Source: Gammaproteobacteria bacterium (GTDB taxonomy: Bacteria; Pseudomonadota; Gammaproteobacteria; Pseudomonadales; Azotimanducaceae). From it: a stretch of 64,000 nucleotides of DNA. The stretch spans positions 1-64,000 of the forward strand of contig JAFIFJ010000020.1 of assembly GCA_020832085.1 (NCBI GenBank). The letters run 5' to 3'. Below the pieces are notes generated by a model. The model was not told the DNA's origin and ran no database searches. It saw only the letters and a list, made by a program, of their open reading frames with translations. The position numbers were made by a program, and so were the translations under genes. This document shows positions 9,713-19,477 of this stretch, piece by piece. Position 1 is the stretch's first letter. Every line of letters begins with the position of its first letter.

Positions 9713-11587
9713 GTGGCGCGGGATGGCGGTAGTGAGCGCTCCTCTTCCACGTCGGCGGGGGTGACGGACGAGGTCGCTGTCGAACCGTTCAAGCGGGCGA
9801 CGGTGGCAACCATGCGCGTCCTGTCCGGAGACGACGCGCTGGAAGTCACCTTCGGCCAGGGTACGCCCAGCCTGCGCGGCAACCGGGCCCGGGTTCCCTT
9901 GCCTCAGCCGGGCGCAACGGCTGAGGAAATCTCGGCGGTCCGTGGCATCGCCGACGCCTTTGCGCTGCGCCTCGCCCATCATGACGAAGCCCTGCATCAG
10001 CGCCTGCGACCGGCGGCGGGGATCGCCCAGGAGCTGTTCGAAGCGGTGGAGGATGCCCGGATCGCCGGCATCGGTTCCCGCCAGCTGCCGGGCGTTGCGG
10101 CCAACCTCGATGCCAGCCTGACCAGCGACTGCGAACGGGCAGCCTTCGATCGCATTCAAACCCGCAACGAAGCCCCCCTCGGTCTGGCCGTGGGCCTGCT
10201 GCTGCGCGAGCGCCTGACCGGCCGCGCGCTGCCTGCCGCCGCCCATCCGGTGGTCGAGCCCTGGCGGGAGTGGGTGGAGGAGCGGGCCGGCAGTGACCTC
10301 GATGATCTGGTCGAACTCGTGGCAGACCAGCAGGCCTTTGCCCGCATGTCCCGGGCTCTGATCAAGGATCTCGGCATCGCTTCGGAGATGGAGGATCCAC
10401 CCGAGGACCTCGACGGCGACGAAGGCACCGAGGGTGAAGAACAGGAACTCGACGGCAGCGGCGATCAGGAGCCCCAGGAGGTCGCCCTCGACGAGGAGAA
10501 CGCCAGCGACGACAGCGCCGATGGCGATGCGGCCCTGATGGAAGTGGATGCCGACCAGGAAGCGGGCGAGACGGAAACCCAGGACGAGTCCGATGAGGCC
10601 TCCCGGGAGACCCGGGATCCGGCTGGGCGGATCAAGGTGGACTTCGACTATCAGGCCTTCACGACGCGCTTCGACGAGGTGGTGCGGGCGTCGGAGTTGT
10701 GCGAGCCGGCCGAACTCGACCGGCTGCGTTCACTGCTCGACCAGCAGCTGCAGACCATTGCACTGGCCACATCGAGGCTGGCCAATCGCCTGCAGCGCAG
10801 ACTGCTCGCCAAGCAGAACCGGACCTGGGACTTCGACCTCGAGGAGGGCATTCTCGATACCGCCCGTCTCGCCGGCGTGGTGGCTGATCCCACCAATCCG
10901 CTGGCCTACAAGCAGGAACGGGAGACCGAGTTCCGGGACACCGTGGTAACCCTGCTCATCGACAGCTCCGGTTCCATGCGCGGCCGTTCCATTACCATTG
11001 CCGCCATGTGTGCGGACATTCTCGGTCGCACCCTGGAACGCTGCGCGGTGAAAGTGGAGGTGCTCGGCTTCACCACCCGTGCCTGGCGCGGCGGGCAGGC
11101 GCGGGAGCAGTGGATCGCGGCGGGAAAGCCCACCGCACCCGGGCGGCTCAATGACCTCCGCCACATCGTCTACAAGGCGGCGGACGATCCCTGGCGGCGG
11201 GCGCGGCGCAACTTGGGGCTGATGCTGCGCGAGGACATGCTCAAGGAGAACATCGACGGTGAAGCCCTGATCTGGGCCCATAACCGCATCGTCACCCGCA
11301 GTGAGAAGCGCAAGCTGCTGATGGTGATTTCCGACGGGCTGCCGGTGGACAACTCGACCTTGCTGGTGAACTCGAGCAACTATCTCGAACGCCACCTGAA
11401 GTACGCCATCGAGCAGATCGAGACCGCTTCGCCGGTGGAGTTGGTGGCCATCGGCATCGGCCATGACGTCACCCATCACTACCGGCGGGCGGTGACCATC
11501 ACCGATGCCGAGCAGCTCGGCGACGCCATGACCGAACAGCTCGCTGCGCTGTTTGAAGTGGAGTCGCTGCGCGGCCGGCGAATGTGA
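9713..11587 (+). CDS. cobT: CobT-type vWA protein (cobaltochelatase subunit family)
   Basis: A 624-residue partner of CobS. It has a conserved N-terminal domain starting [12 protein letters not shown], a strongly acidic Asp/Glu linker at about residues 226-295, and a C-terminal von Willebrand A domain with the MIDAS motif DSSGSM (417-422). This acidic-linker plus vWA layout is typical of CobT and of the D subunit of magnesium chelatase. I chose the GTG at 9713, 4 bases after the cobS stop, with CGGGGTGATGG upstream; the frame is open further back inside cobS. Together with CobS it is a chelatase-like ATPase module. See the finding on the missing CobN. Confidence 0.9.
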   Translation: MARDGGSERSSSTSAGVTDEVAVEPFKRATVATMRVLSGDDALEVTFGQGTPSLRGNRARVPLPQPGATAEEISAVRGIADAFALRLAHHDEALHQRLRPAAGIAQELFEAVEDARIAGIGSRQLPGVAANLDASLTSDCERAAFDRIQTRNEAPLGLAVGLLLRERLTGRALPAAAHPVVEPWREWVEERAGSDLDDLVELVADQQAFARMSRALIKDLGIASEMEDPPEDLDGDEGTEGEEQELDGSGDQEPQEVALDEENASDDSADGDAALMEVDADQEAGETETQDESDEASRETRDPAGRIKVDFDYQAFTTRFDEVVRASELCEPAELDRLRSLLDQQLQTIALATSRLANRLQRRLLAKQNRTWDFDLEEGILDTARLAGVVADPTNPLAYKQERETEFRDTVVTLLIDSSGSMRGRSITIAAMCADILGRTLERCAVKVEVLGFTTRAWRGGQAREQWIAAGKPTAPGRLNDLRHIVYKAADDPWRRARRNLGLMLREDMLKENIDGEALIWAHNRIVTRSEKRKLLMVISDGLPVDNSTLLVNSSNYLERHLKYAIEQIETASPVELVAIGIGHDVTHHYRRAVTITDAEQLGDAMTEQLAALFEVESLRGRRM

Positions 11588-11604
11588 TGCCGGCCCCTGA
11601 CCGC

Positions 11605-11890
11605 TTAAGCCGACCACTTCGAGTTTCTCGATCTGGGGGCGGCCGTCCTTGAGCGGGCCGAGTTTGGGGCCGAGTGCCTTGAAGTGGTCCGACTGGCCAT
11701 GGGCGGCCAATGACGCTTCGTCTTCGTACAGTTCGAGCATGACATAGCCGCCGTCGGCGTCCCGGCACAGGGTGTAGAGCTGGTTGCCGGCTTCCTTGGC
11801 GCGCACCTGTCCTGCCAGTTCCAGCATGGCGCTCTCGAAGTCGGCTTCACTGCCGGCTTTGGCTTTCAGACGGGCGATGACTGCAATCAT
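11605..11890 (-). CDS. Antibiotic biosynthesis monooxygenase (ABM) domain protein, frameshifted 3' end
   Basis: From the ATG at 11890 the frame encodes a clear ABM-fold protein of about 94 residues (MIAVIARLKAKAGSE, then GYVMLELYEDEASLAAH and DHFKALGPKL). Small dimers of this family are quinol monooxygenases or unknown. The reading frame has no stop at the expected length: it stays open to 10730, antisense to cobT. A TAA at 11605-11607 is reached only with a one-base shift. The interval given (286 bases) therefore holds one base too many for an intact gene. Either a frameshift or sequencing error lies near the 3' end, or the protein has an unusual C-terminal extension. Confidence 0.6.
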
Positions 11891-11943
11891 GGTGGGTCTC
11901 CCTCGGCTACAATGGACAGGCTCGATTCATCGGTTGAGGTTCC

Positions 11944-12531
11944 ATGCACAGACAACCCCTGCTGACTGCGCTCGCACATTACGGACAGTGCCATCCCGAC
12001 GAGGCGGACATGGTGACCCGCTTCCAGCGTTTCGTCGAGGCGAACCCGCGCTGCTTCGAGCGTGGCCTGGCAGCTCCCGGTCATGTGACGGGATCTGCAT
12101 GGATCGTCGACCCTGCCGGTGAGGCCGTGCTGCTGACCCACCACCGCAAGCTCGATCTTTGGATTCAGCTGGGTGGGCACGCGGATGGCGATCCGGATGT
12201 GCTGGCGGTGGCGCGCAGAGAAGGTCTCGAGGAATCCGGCCTGCAGGGCCTGCAGCTGATCGAACCGGCCTTCTCCTCGGGAGTCGACCTGCCCGTGCCC
12301 TTCGACGTGGACATTCACGAAATTCCGGCGCGGCGGGCAGAACCGGCCCATTTTCACTTCGACGTGCGCTATGCCTTCCGGGCCGACTCCCGGGCGGTCA
12401 TCACCAGCGACGAGTCCCATGCCCTGGCCTGGGTGCCTGTGGAGGAGGTCCATCGCTACACCAGTGACGTCAGCGTTGTCCGCATGGTGGGCAAATGGCA
12501 GCAGCTGCAGGCCAAGGTTCCCGGAGTGTGA
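11944..12531 (+). CDS. Nudix hydrolase
   Basis: A 195-residue protein with a Nudix fold, which hydrolyses nucleoside diphosphates linked to another group. The Nudix box starts GGHADGDPDVLAVA and ends RREGLEESGL. The metal-binding REGLEE part is intact, but the first conserved glutamate of the box (G-x5-E) is proline here. The N-terminal region (about 45 residues) is a helical extension common in this GGHADGD subfamily. It lies just after the ABM gene on the other strand and before the HD pair. Substrate unknown. Confidence 0.85.
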   Translation: MHRQPLLTALAHYGQCHPDEADMVTRFQRFVEANPRCFERGLAAPGHVTGSAWIVDPAGEAVLLTHHRKLDLWIQLGGHADGDPDVLAVARREGLEESGLQGLQLIEPAFSSGVDLPVPFDVDIHEIPARRAEPAHFHFDVRYAFRADSRAVITSDESHALAWVPVEEVHRYTSDVSVVRMVGKWQQLQAKVPGV

Positions 12532-12664
12532 CCTGGTCCACGCGGCCGTCGTCCGGGAGCCGCTCTGACGGCGCGCAGGTTGACCGTTGTCGGCGCGCGG
12601 GCATACTCTGCGGGGACTGAATCGTGGCCTGAAGCGGTCATTGCTGGGCGTCGAGCGCGTGTCC

Positions 12665-13510
12665 ATGGTCTTTAGTCCGATCGATACCATCAATCAGGCA
12701 TTCCTGAGCCGGATTTCTGAGGCCTATCGCGCTGCCTATGGCAATCTCGGGGGTCGCGAGCACGAATACGGCAACATCATTCGTGCGTCTGCGAATCTGG
12801 CCGTGGAAACCATCAATCGGTCCGATGCCTTCTACCACGACGTCGAGCACACCATGATGGTGACGTTGGTGGGACAGGAGATCTTCCGCGGCAAGCTGCT
12901 GTCCGAGGGGACGGTGAGTCCGCGCGACTGGGCGCATTTCACCATTGCGCTGCTGTGTCATGACATCGGCTACGTCCGGGGGATCTGTCCGGGAGACGAT
13001 GGCGATCTGGCCGTGATCGACAGCGACGGCAACACCGTTCGCATTCCGCCCGGGGCCACCGATGCATTTCTGACTCCCTATCACGTCGAGCGCGGCAAGA
13101 TGTTCGTCCGCTCGCGCTTTGGTGATCACCCGCAGATCGATGCCGAACTGATTGCTGCCACCATCGAGAACACCCGATTCCCGGTACCCGAGAAATCGGA
13201 CGCGGCCAGCGTGGTGGACTGGGCGGTGCTGGTTCAGGCAGCAGACCTGATCGGGCAGATGGCGGATCCGGACTATCCGCGCAAGCTGCCCGCGCTGTAC
13301 TACGAGTTCGAGGAGACGGGTGCGAATTCCAAGATGGGCAATGACTCACCCGAGTCTTTGCGTGACACCTATCCGGAGTTTTTCTGGAACATGGTGCGGC
13401 GTCACATCGAACCGGGGATCAACTATCTGAAGTTGACCCAGGAGGGCAGGGACTGGCTCTCGGGGCTGCACTCCCATGTGTTCTATCAGGAGCACAGGGG
13501 CGCGCTCTGA
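12665..13510 (+). CDS. HD-domain metal-dependent phosphohydrolase (active-site residues present)
   Basis: A 281-residue protein with the HD-superfamily metal ligands in order: H58-D59-x2-H62 (FYHDVEH), H99-D100 (LLCHDIGY), H140 (TPYHVERG) and D194 (QAADLIG). The family cleaves phosphate esters such as cyclic nucleotides or (p)ppGpp. The frame is open back to 12587; I chose the ATG at 12665 because the conserved part starts soon after. It is followed 73 bases later by a paralog that aligns over its whole length but has lost all these ligands. The two are probably co-transcribed. Substrate unknown. Confidence 0.8.
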   Translation: MVFSPIDTINQAFLSRISEAYRAAYGNLGGREHEYGNIIRASANLAVETINRSDAFYHDVEHTMMVTLVGQEIFRGKLLSEGTVSPRDWAHFTIALLCHDIGYVRGICPGDDGDLAVIDSDGNTVRIPPGATDAFLTPYHVERGKMFVRSRFGDHPQIDAELIAATIENTRFPVPEKSDAASVVDWAVLVQAADLIGQMADPDYPRKLPALYYEFEETGANSKMGNDSPESLRDTYPEFFWNMVRRHIEPGINYLKLTQEGRDWLSGLHSHVFYQEHRGAL

Positions 13511-13583
13511 CCGTTGGGGCGAGGAAGGGTTCGCGCGCAGACCTGGGCGCGGGCAACTGATTCAAGGGGGAGTCCGGGTCCGC

Positions 13584-14408
13584 ATGTTCAAACCGTCTGA
13601 CATCGTCATCGATGCCTACCTCGATCGCCTCAGCGACGAGTTTCGTCGTGCCCATCCCGAGGCGACCCCGGCGGCACAGACGACGCTGCGCCGCTGCGGG
13701 CGTCTGGCGTTGACCCATACCGCACGCACCAATGCCCTGTACACCAACATTGATGGCTGCCTGCTGACGTCGGAAGTGGCCCTGCGCATCATCGAGGGAC
13801 GACAGATCGAGCGCTTCGACGTCAGCGCCGATGACTGGCTGCACTTCATGGTCTCCGCACTCTGCGTGTTCACCGGCTTCGCCCGCGGTGTCGTGCCGGG
13901 TGACCGCGGCCGTGATCTGGTGGTGGGTGCGGACGGTAAGCGCTTCGAACTCGGCCGGGGCCGCACCGACGGCTGTCTCTATCCGGTCTACATCGAACGC
14001 AGCCAACTCTTCGTTCGCCACTACTTTCGTACCGACCCGCTGATCGAAGCCGAGCGCATCGCGGACTACCTGGACTACATGCGCTTTCCCATACCCAAGG
14101 AAGACGTGGTCGACCGGGACACACTCGGTGCCCTGCTCGGAGCGGCGCAGCTGATCGGTCATGCGGCGGATCCGCGCTTCCATCAGCGCCTGAAGCGCTT
14201 CTATTGCCAGCTCGAGGAAGCCGGGTTGGCGGAGATCATGAACTACCGCAACGCCCAGGACGTTCTGGATACTTATCCCCAGCGGTTCTGGAAACACATC
14301 CTGCCGCAGATCGAGGTGGCGCTGAGCTATCTCAAGTACACCGGTGAGGGTCAGATCTGGCTGGCGCGGATGAACGCGCACATGCTGGCGGAGGAGCATC
14401 GGGATTGA
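13584..14408 (+). CDS. HD-fold paralog without metal ligands (predicted pseudoenzyme)
   Basis: A 274-residue protein that aligns end to end with the preceding HD protein: DDWLHF against RDWAHF, LGAAQLIGHAADP against VQAADLIGQMADP, and VLDTYPQRFWKHI against LRDTYPEFFWNMV. Every metal ligand is replaced: H58 to T54, D59 to N55, H62 to G58, the HD pair to V95-F96, H140 to Y136, D194 to Q189. The frame is intact and the fold core is conserved, so it looks like a maintained non-catalytic partner, not a decayed gene. The start is ATG 13584; GTG 13578 is closer to the AAGGGGGAG site and is an alternative. Confidence 0.75.
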   Translation: MFKPSDIVIDAYLDRLSDEFRRAHPEATPAAQTTLRRCGRLALTHTARTNALYTNIDGCLLTSEVALRIIEGRQIERFDVSADDWLHFMVSALCVFTGFARGVVPGDRGRDLVVGADGKRFELGRGRTDGCLYPVYIERSQLFVRHYFRTDPLIEAERIADYLDYMRFPIPKEDVVDRDTLGALLGAAQLIGHAADPRFHQRLKRFYCQLEEAGLAEIMNYRNAQDVLDTYPQRFWKHILPQIEVALSYLKYTGEGQIWLARMNAHMLAEEHRD

Positions 14409-14414
14409 GTCGGG

Positions 14415-14903
14415 TCAGGGCTGCAGGCCCGGGTGACCTCTGGCCTGCTGGGGGCGGGTGATGTCCGGGTAGACCCACTGGCGACTGATGCGTCCCCGTT
14501 CGAACTGGAACAGGCTGCCCTGTTCGAGAACCAGAGCGCCATCCAGACTGCCGTCTCCGAGCAGGGCCGCCACTGCACCATCGTGGAGCAGGACCTGACT
14601 CGCACCTCGTGACCCTTCGACAATGACGTTCTGCACGGATTCGCGCCATTGCGGATAGGCACTGCGCTGATCGTCCACGTAGGCCTTCAGGGCGCGCCGG
14701 CCCTCCACCAGGGTGCCGGGGAAGTGACCGACGAAGTCCTCGCTGAAAATCTCATCGATGGCGGCCAGATTGCCTCGGCTCCAGACCTCGATGTGCTGCC
14801 GATTGATCAACTCCCGCTTGCTGGCGTCATCCGCCACCAGCACCGGGCCGCAGGCAGCCAGCAGCCAGAAGGCGGTCGCGGCAGTGAAGAGTCGTTGGAG
14901 CAT
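14415..14903 (-). CDS. SnoaL/NTF2-like lipoprotein
   Basis: A 162-residue protein with a lipoprotein signal (MLQRLFTAATAFWLLAACG, Cys at about 18) followed by a SnoaL/NTF2-like cone fold: INRQHIEVWSRGNLAAIDE, then DFVGHFPG and a C-terminal WVYPDI. Family members are cyclases, isomerases or ligand-binding proteins. The frame is open back to 14951, but the ATG at 14903 gives a proper signal peptide and has an AGGACC ribosome site. It converges with the HD paralog with a gap of 6 bases. Function unknown; likely in the periplasm, attached to a membrane. Confidence 0.75.
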   Translation of the reverse strand: MLQRLFTAATAFWLLAACGPVLVADDASKRELINRQHIEVWSRGNLAAIDEIFSEDFVGHFPGTLVEGRRALKAYVDDQRSAYPQWRESVQNVIVEGSRGASQVLLHDGAVAALLGDGSLDGALVLEQGSLFQFERGRISRQWVYPDITRPQQARGHPGLQP

Positions 14904-15012
14904 GGCAAAGGGTCCTTGCTGCTTCGGTGATCGGTTTCCGACAGGGCGCATTATTGCAGCCCGGATCGCTGGCTGGGCACCCCCCTGATCACATGGAGCC
15001 CTGGGGCACCGA

Positions 15013-15995
15013 TCAGCCGTAGAGGTGACAGGCCACCTGCCGGGTGGCGTCGCTGGTCAGGTCCCGGACCGGGAGCAGCTCCGGCGTGGTGTGCCGGCAG
15101 TGATCCATCACCTTGGGGCAGCGCCCGGCGAAGCGACAGCCCGGACCGATGTTGACGGGCGAGGTGATCTCGCCGTGAATCGGCTCGGCGCTGCGCTGAC
15201 GTTCGGTGATGGGGTCCGGTTCCGGGTTCGAAGCCACCAGCATCTGGGTGTAAGGGTGCATGGGACGGAAGAAGACATCATCTGCCGGCCCGATCTCCGC
15301 CAGGGCGCCCAGATACATCACCGCCATGCGATCGGACACGTAGCGGACCATGGACAGGTCGTGGGCGATGAACAGCAGGGTCAGCCCGTACTCGCGCTTG
15401 AGTTCGGACAGCAGGTTGATGACCTGGGCCTGCACCGACACGTCGAGGGCCGAGATGGGTTCGTCACAGACCACGAACTCGGGCTCCACGATCATGGCCC
15501 TGGCGATGCCGATGCGCTGGCGCTGACCGCCGGAGAACTCGTGAGGGTAGCGGGAGGCATGGTCCGGGCTGAGCCCCACCTGGCGCAGCCAGCGGGCCAC
15601 CTCCTCGCGGACGGCCCGGGGCTTGGCGTCGCTGTGCAGCCGCAAGCCCTCGGCGATGATCTCGCCGGCGGTCATGCGTGGATTCAGGGACGAGTAGGGG
15701 TCCTGGAAAATCATCTGCATGCTGCGCGCGAAGCGCTGAAAGTCTGCGCTGCGGTACCGGGCCGGCAGCACTTCTCCCCGATACAGCACCTCGCCGGCCG
15801 TCTTGTCGTGAAGCCCGAGTACCGTCTTGCCGAAGGTGGATTTGCCGGAACCGGACTCGCCCACCAGCCCGAGGATCTCATTGGCCTGGATCGACAGGCA
15901 GACGTCGTCGACGGCATGGACCTGACGGTGCTTGTCGAGGCGGAAGTAGCGCTTCAGGTGGCGGGTTTCGAGCAGCACGTCGCCCAGGGTTGCGG

Positions 15996-15999
<4 letters not shown>
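15013..15999 (-). CDS. Oligopeptide/dipeptide ABC transporter ATP-binding protein (OppF/DppF type)
   Basis: A 328-residue ATPase with Walker A GESGSGKS (47-54), signature FSGGQR (155-160), Walker B VVCDEPIS (from about 176) and the C-terminal Opp/Dpp extension with the CRFAGRCP cysteine segment. It energises peptide import together with the OppD-like protein encoded just upstream, with which it overlaps by four bases (ATGA). It is the last gene of the eight-gene run. The substrate could be peptides or other compounds, since this family also moves nickel, sugars and lipids. Confidence 0.93.
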
Positions 16000-17107
<1,108 letters not shown>

Positions 17108-17111
<4 letters not shown>

Positions 17112-18541
17112 TCCCGGGACCGCATGCGGGCGTCGAGGGCATCCCGCAGGCCGTCACCGAGCATGTTGAAGGCCAGGACCGTGATGCTGATGAACAGGGC
17201 GGGGAAGAACAGCTCGTGGGGCGAATTGAGCATGCTCTTTAAGCCTTCGTTGCTCATGGAACCCCAGGACGGCACCGGTGGCGCCACCCCCATGCCGATG
17301 AAGGACAGAAAGGCCTCGGTGAAAATTGCGGTGGGAATGGCAAAGGTCAGGGTCACCAGGATCACGCCCAAGGTGTTGGGCAGCATGTGGCGCAGGATGA
17401 GGTAATGGTCCCGGGCCCCGAGCAGACGGGCGGCCTGCACGTAGCCTTCCTCGCGGATCTGCAGGATCTGCCCGCGGACCAGCCTGGCGGTGGCCGGCCA
17501 GGACAGCACCACCAGGGCCAGGAGCAGCGGCATGATGCCGCTCTCGCCGGGGCCGATGCCCGACGCCACCCGGATCAGGATCATGAACAGCAGGAAGGGC
17601 AGCGCGATGACGAAGTCGGCGATGCGCATCATGAAGTCGTCGGTGCGGCCTCCGGCAAACCCCGCGAAGGCGCCGTAGACGGTGCCGAAGAACACGAACA
17701 GCAGCGGTGCGGCGATGCCGATGAACAATGACGTGCGTGCGCCGTACATGAGGCGTGCGAGCATGTCCCGGCCCAGGTAGTCCGTGCCGAAGGGATTGGC
17801 GGGCATGGCCACGTAGTCTCCGGCTTGAGCGGCGTCCCGGCTCGGAATCAGGCCCCGGGCCAGCGCACTGTCGATGGTGGTGGCCAGTTGCACGTCCACC
17901 GGGATGGAGACGAACTGCTCGGATTCCCGCAGGCCATCGCTGGCGGTGATGGAGTACCAGTAGGTGCTCGGCGTCAGCGCCAGCTGATCCTCATAGCCCA
18001 CGTCATTGCCGGCCCAGGTCTCCCCCAGCGGCAGGCCGAGCTCGTTGATGGCCGTGGGGCGGTAGGTGTTGCGATACACCTGATAGCCGGCGGCATGGGG
18101 CACCGGCTGCCACGTCAGGCGCACGGACAGGGTGTGCGGATCACCGACGACTTCGAAGCCTTCGGGAGCCGGCAGCTCGCCCCGCTCCGGATCCGCCAGC
18201 CATGCCTGGGATGGACCAGCCGGCCAGTCGTCCAGGGTCACGCCCTCCCACTGCACACCGCGCTCCACCAGCAGCGTCTGAGCGGCGAGGCTCGGCGGCT
18301 GGGAGATGCGATCCAAGTTCTGGGCGTAGGGGTCCACCCGCCACAGCAGCGGGCCGATCAGGGTGAAGGCCAGCAGGAAGATCACGATCCACAGGGAGGC
18401 GATGGCGCGTCTGTTGCGGCGCAGCCGCCGCCAGGCGTCCTGCCAGTACGATTGGGAGGGACGGGCAATACCCTGGGCGTCGGGGCGCAGCGAAACCGGG
18501 CTGAAATCCGCCGCTGACAGTTGCCGGGCCTGATTGCTCAT
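17108..18541 (-). CDS. Oligopeptide ABC transporter permease (OppC/DppC type) with inserted FnIII-like domain
   Basis: A 477-residue inner-membrane permease, much longer than usual OppC proteins (about 300). Residues 1-45 are cytoplasmic, a first helix spans about 48-67, and the permease core resumes at about 249 with NPFGTDYLGRDMLARL, followed by five more helices and the EAA loop (YVQAARLLGARD). In between, a periplasmic insert of about 180 residues holds a fibronectin-III-like segment (about 124-216: SVRLTWQPV, GYQVYRNTY, YWYSITASDG). I chose the ATG at 18541, which overlaps the OppB-type stop by one base (TGATG). The insert is intact and in frame. Confidence 0.9.
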
Positions 18542-19476
18542 CAACTCAGCCTCACCCGGGGGTCCACCCAGCCGTAGATCAGGTCCACCAGGATCACCAT
18601 CAGCACCAGGAAGGCGCCATAGAAGACCGTGGTGCCCATGATCAGGGTGTAGTCCAGCTGCTGCACCGCTTCCACGAAGGTGCGCCCGAGGCCGGGGATG
18701 GCGAACACCAGCTCGACGACGAAACCGCCGGTGGTGATGGCGGCAATGGCCGGCCCGAGGACGGTGATCACCGGCAGCACGGCGTTGCGCAGCTGGTGAC
18801 GCCAGAACACGCGCAGAGGCGGGACGCCTTTGGCGCGGGCGGTGCGGACGTAGTCGGTGTTGACGACTTCGAGCATGGACGAGCGCATGAGGCGGGTTAA
18901 GAAGGCCATGGTGCCGAGTCCGAGCACCAGCGCCGGCAGCAGCATGTGCTGGAACGTGCCCCAGCCTGCCACCGGCAGCAGGGATTGTCCGGACCAGTCG
19001 TTCAGACGCACCACGGCGAGCTGACCCAAGGCCGCGAACACGAAGCTCGGGATGGAAATGCCGAGGATGACCAGGAACATGATGATCACGTCAGGCAGGC
19101 GATTGCGATTGATTGCCGTCAAGGCGCCGAGCAGGACGCCGCCGAGGGCGGCGAACAGCACCGCGAGCAGGCCGAGCTGGGCCGAAACGGGAAAGGCTTC
19201 CCGGATGATGTCATTGACGCTGCGGTTCTGCTGGGTGAAGGAAATGCCGAAGTCGCCGCGGGCCATGCTGCCCAAGAAGATCAGGTACTGATCGGGAAAC
19301 ACCGGCTTGTCGAGACCGTAGCGGGCCTCCAGGTTCTGACGGATGGACTCGGTGGTGGCGCGTTCGCTGCCCAGGGGATCGCCCGGCACCATGTGCATGG
19401 CGGCAAAAGTCGCCGTCGCAATGAACCAGACGGTGATCACGCCCTGGATGAGTCGTCTTAGCGTGTAACGCCACAC
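18541..19476 (-). CDS. Oligopeptide ABC transporter permease (OppB/DppB type)
   Basis: A 311-residue permease with six predicted membrane helices, the N-terminal YTLRRLIQGVITVWF, the MVPGDPLG segment and the conserved EAA loop (YVRTARAKGVPPLRVF). It pairs with the OppC-type protein to form the channel. The frame is open upstream to 19560, but the GTG at 19476 lies one base after the upstream stop and gives the standard N-terminus, so I chose it. Part of the eight-gene run. Confidence 0.93.
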   Translation of the reverse strand: MWRYTLRRLIQGVITVWFIATATFAAMHMVPGDPLGSERATTESIRQNLEARYGLDKPVFPDQYLIFLGSMARGDFGISFTQQNRSVNDIIREAFPVSAQLGLLAVLFAALGGVLLGALTAINRNRLPDVIIMFLVILGISIPSFVFAALGQLAVVRLNDWSGQSLLPVAGWGTFQHMLLPALVLGLGTMAFLTRLMRSSMLEVVNTDYVRTARAKGVPPLRVFWRHQLRNAVLPVITVLGPAIAAITTGGFVVELVFAIPGLGRTFVEAVQQLDYTLIMGTTVFYGAFLVLMVILVDLIYGWVDPRVRLS

Positions 19477-19477
19477 G

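Noticed and set aside
10730-11604. C-terminal extension of the ABM protein antisense to cobT
   Set aside because: It mirrors cobT, has no recognisable domain, and the ABM fold is already complete; a frameshift explains it better.
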